DNA of 46,677 nt from assembly GCF_015206995.1 (NCBI RefSeq), contig NZ_JADEXR010000038.1:1-46677 (forward strand), read 5' to 3'. The stretch comes from an aff. Roholtiella sp. LEGE 12411 (GTDB lineage: Bacteria; Cyanobacteriota; Cyanobacteriia; Cyanobacteriales; Nostocaceae). How positions within the stretch are numbered: position 1 is the first letter of the stretch; every line of letters starts with the position of its first letter. A model generated the notes under the pieces. That model was given only the letters and a program-made list of their open reading frames with translations, did not search any database and was not told the origin of the DNA. Positions 44,170-46,677 of this stretch are shown piece after piece. Position numbers and translations under genes: made by a program.

Positions 44170-46677
44170 TTAAAGTACTTTACGCTCTGCCAAATATTGA
44201 TACATCTGCCAACGAGCATCTACTTCGGTTTGCGCCAGTTCTAACAAGTGCTGGGCATGGTCGGGTTTGCTTTTGGTGAGCATCTTGAAGCGATTTTCTT
44301 GGTACATCGATTTCTCTACTGACTGAGTGGGCGATCGCATATCCAGTTGCAAAGGATTCTTACCCTGTTTTTGCAATTCAGGATGATGACGATACAGCAA
44401 CCACCGACCTGATTCTACCAGTGATTTCTGGTGTTCCATTGCTGTGGTCATGTTGATGCCGTGAGCAATGCAATGGCTGTAAGCAATAATCAATGAAGGG
44501 CCATCGTAAGCCTCTGCTTCTAAGAACGCCTTTAGGGTATGTTCATCCTTAGCACCAAGGGCTACACTCGCTACGTAGACATTTCCGTAGGTCATGGCAA
44601 TTAAACCTAAGTCTTTCTTGGGTGCAGGCTTGCCACTAGCGGCATATTTAGCGACTGCTGCTCGTGGGGTGGCTTTGGAAGATTGACCGCCTGTGTTGGA
44701 ATATACTTCTGTATCCATCACTAAGATGTTCACATTGCGACCACTGGCTAGCACGTGATCGATACCGCCAAAGTCAATGTCATAAGCCCAACCGTCGCCA
44801 CCGACAATCCAAACGCTTTTCTTTACCAAATAGTCAGCTAGGGATTTGAGATTTTGGATTTTGGATTGTAGATTGGGGTTGAGAGTCACAATTTGGTTTA
44901 ATCTCTGCTGCAACAGCGCGACTCTTTCCCGCTGTTCCCAAATATCAGCCTCAGATTTTTGTTCAGCATTGAGGATGGAATAGACTAACTTTTCATCTAT
45001 TTCACCGCTCAATTGTTGCAGCAGTTCTGCTGCGAATTCAGCTTGTTTATCTAAGGAGAGGCGGAAGCCAAAACCAAATTCGGCGTTATCTTCAAATAGA
45101 TTATTCGACCAGGCTGGGCCGCGTCCTTCGGCGTTTATTGTCCAAGGTGTAGTAGGGAGATTCCCACCGTAGATTGAGGAACAACCTGTAGCGTTGGCAA
45201 TTACGGAGCGATCGCCAAACAATTGTGTTAATAATTTTAAATAAGGTGTTTCGCCACAACCCGCACAAGCACCAGAGAATTCAAATAAAGGTTCTTGGAG
45301 TTGTTGTTGGCGAATCTGGTTGAGTTTCAACTGTCGTCGATCAGGATTGGGCAAACTCAAGAAGAAATTCCAGTTTTTCCGCTCTTGCTCCCGCAAAGGT
45401 AACTGCTGTGCCATGTTAATCGCTCTACGCAATGGCTCAGCTTTATTTTTGGCGGGACAAATATTTACACAGATAGCACAGCCTGTGCAGTCTTCTGGGG
45501 CAACTTGAATGGTAAATTTCTGGTTGGCAAAGTCCTTATCTTTTGCACCAGTTGACTTGAAGGTTGGTGGTGCATTGACTAACTCAGTCGGTTGATAAGC
45601 CTTAGCGCGGATGGCACTGTGGGGACAAACCATAACACATTTACCACATTGAACGCAGACATCTGTATCCCATACAGGTATCTCTTGTGCCACATTGCGT
45701 TTTTCCCATTTGGCTGTACCACTGGGGAAGATACCGTCTACTGGTAAGGTACTCACAGGTAAATCATCACCTTCCCAAGACATGATTTTACCTAAGACAT
45801 TCCGCACAAATTCTGGAGCGTGAGGGAGGAAAGGGAGAGGGGAGGAGGGGGGAAGTGTTGTAGCTTCTTGTTTGACCTGATGTAAATTTTCTAAGGTGTT
45901 GTCTACAGCTTGTTGGTTCATGCGGACAACTTCCGCGCCTTTTTTGCCGTAAGTTTTTTCAATTGCTTGTTTGATTTTAGCGATCGCTTCTTTTTCTGGT
46001 AAGACACCTGCTAAGGCAAAGAAGCATACTTGCATAATGGTGTTAATTCTTCCACCCATACCACTTTCGCGGGCAACTTGGCTGGCATTAATGACGTATA
46101 ATTTCAGCTGCTTATCAATGATTTCCTGCTGCACTTTCAGCGGTAGACTTTCCCAGACGGTATCTGCATTGTATGGACTGTTAAGCAGCAAAGTTGCCCC
46201 AGTAACCGCAGCTTTCAAGATATCTATGCGTTCCAGAAATCCCCAATGATGACAACCAATAAAGTTGGCTTTGTCAATTAGGTAAGTAGAGCGAATTGGC
46301 TCAGTCCCGAAGCGGAGGTGAGAGACGGTCATCGAGCCAGATTTCTTGGAGTCGTAGACAAAGTAACCTTGAGCGTAGTTGTCGGTTTCTTCCCCAATAA
46401 TCTTAATCGAGTTTTTGTTAGCACCGACTGTACCATCGGAACCTAACCCGTAAAACATTGCCCGAACAACGTTATCAGCTTCAGTAGAAAAGTTGGGGTC
46501 AAAGCTCAAGGAAGTGTGACTAACATCGTCATTAATACCGATAGTAAAATGGTTTTTCGGCTTGGCTTGGGCGAGGTTGTCAAAAATACCCTGTACCATC
46601 GCTGGGGTAAATTCTTTGGAAGAAAGACCGTAACGACCACCAACAACTTGAGGAAGGGGAGAGGGGAGGAAGGGGAG
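44170..46677 (-). CDS. nifJ: Pyruvate:ferredoxin (flavodoxin) oxidoreductase, C-terminal part
   Basis: NifJ converts pyruvate and CoA to acetyl-CoA and CO2, passing electrons to ferredoxin or flavodoxin. About 835 residues are in the window; the full enzyme has about 1200, so the 5' end is beyond the right edge, and the frame is open to position 46677 (…GGRYGLSSKEFTPAM…). Two [4Fe-4S] motifs (CVQCGKCVMVCP and CTGCAICVNICP) and a third Cys set (GACAGCGETPYLKLL) are present. The TPP site lies in the GGDGWAYDIDFGGID to MDTEVYSNTGGQSSK region. The frame also carries three low-complexity stretches like intergenic repeats: about 46651-46677 (LPFLPSPLP), 45820-45860 (PPSSPLPFLPHAPE) and 44845-44885 (LNPNLQSKIQNLKS). 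The stop is 20 bases from the repeat array. Confidence 0.96.
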   Translation of the reverse strand, partial: LPFLPSPLPQVVGGRYGLSSKEFTPAMVQGIFDNLAQAKPKNHFTIGINDDVSHTSLSFDPNFSTEADNVVRAMFYGLGSDGTVGANKNSIKIIGEETDNYAQGYFVYDSKKSGSMTVSHLRFGTEPIRSTYLIDKANFIGCHHWGFLERIDILKAAVTGATLLLNSPYNADTVWESLPLKVQQEIIDKQLKLYVINASQVARESGMGGRINTIMQVCFFALAGVLPEKEAIAKIKQAIEKTYGKKGAEVVRMNQQAVDNTLENLHQVKQEATTLPPSSPLPFLPHAPEFVRNVLGKIMSWEGDDLPVSTLPVDGIFPSGTAKWEKRNVAQEIPVWDTDVCVQCGKCVMVCPHSAIRAKAYQPTELVNAPPTFKSTGAKDKDFANQKFTIQVAPEDCTGCAICVNICPAKNKAEPLRRAINMAQQLPLREQERKNWNFFLSLPNPDRRQLKLNQIRQQQLQEPLFEFSGACAGCGETPYLKLLTQLFGDRSVIANATGCSSIYGGNLPTTPWTINAEGRGPAWSNNLFEDNAEFGFGFRLSLDKQAEFAAELLQQLSGEIDEKLVYSILNAEQKSEADIWEQRERVALLQQRLNQIVTLNPNLQSKIQNLKSLADYLVKKSVWIVGGDGWAYDIDFGGIDHVLASGRNVNILVMDTEVYSNTGGQSSKATPRAAVAKYAASGKPAPKKDLGLIAMTYGNVYVASVALGAKDEHTLKAFLEAEAYDGPSLIIAYSHCIAHGINMTTAMEHQKSLVESGRWLLYRHHPELQKQGKNPLQLDMRSPTQSVEKSMYQENRFKMLTKSKPDHAQHLLELAQTEVDARWQMYQYLAERKVL

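Overview
The window looks like chromosome of a filamentous, Nostoc/Anabaena-type cyanobacterium. The evidence is the very frequent HIP1 octamer (GCGATCGC), heptanucleotide tandem repeats between genes, cytochrome b6f genes (petC, petA, petM), a Ycf39-type photosystem II assembly factor, a high-light-inducible protein, the arginine dihydrolase/ornithine cyclodeaminase AgrE/ArgZ, nifJ, and many dispersed repeats and IS remnants. No rRNA, tRNA or CRISPR array was recognised.

Layout. 1-8.1 kb: a duplicated-domain small protein, pyrG, a secreted cell-wall amidase, an Rpn/DUF2887 protein, a DUF2085 membrane protein and agrE. 8.4-11.9 kb: an accessory patch with a truncated kinase-like gene, a three-gene operon led by a stand-alone condensation-domain acyltransferase, an IS982-like 3' remnant and a small membrane protein. 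12.0-18.4 kb: a two-gene operon of a P-loop ATPase and a 1694-residue STAND-type ATPase ending in 14 WD40 repeats. 18.4-27.4 kb: housekeeping and photosynthetic genes (tatC, a DUF3067 protein, petC-petA, nadK, ycf39, petM, pdxA) interrupted by two families of MITE-like repeats. 27.6-31.1 kb: an orphan OmpR-type response regulator and an HTH-NACHT NTPase resembling bacterial immune NACHT proteins. 31.4-38.7 kb: a rhodanese-fold protein without its catalytic cysteine and with 11-residue repeats, an RNase D-like exonuclease, two tandem CAP-domain secreted proteins, an operon trpB-methyltransferase-small protein, an SUI1/eIF1-like factor and a YqaE/Pmp3 membrane peptide. 38.8-42.7 kb: a methyltransferase gene cut in two by an IS605-like element that itself carries a 1.14 kb IS5-type element. 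42.9-46.7 kb: an Hlip, a Uma2-type protein and nifJ, which runs off the right edge.

Genes working together. PetC, PetA and PetM are three cytochrome b6f subunits encoded within 5 kb. TatC lies just upstream, and the Rieske protein PetC is a known Tat client. The ATPase/WD40 pair and the HTH-NACHT protein are separate STAND-family loci and are the best candidates for conflict or signalling systems. trpB, the methyltransferase and the 92-residue protein appear co-transcribed.

Most striking. (1) The split methyltransferase gene can be rejoined in frame across the nested IS insertion. (2) The tnpB frameshift coincides with a perfect 15-bp inverted repeat. (3) Two MITE-like families, each in two copies, abut pdxA and the rnd-like gene. 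(4) nifJ carries low-complexity, intergenic-type repeats inside its reading frame. All functional statements rest on reading the sequence and recalled family knowledge; no database search was run.
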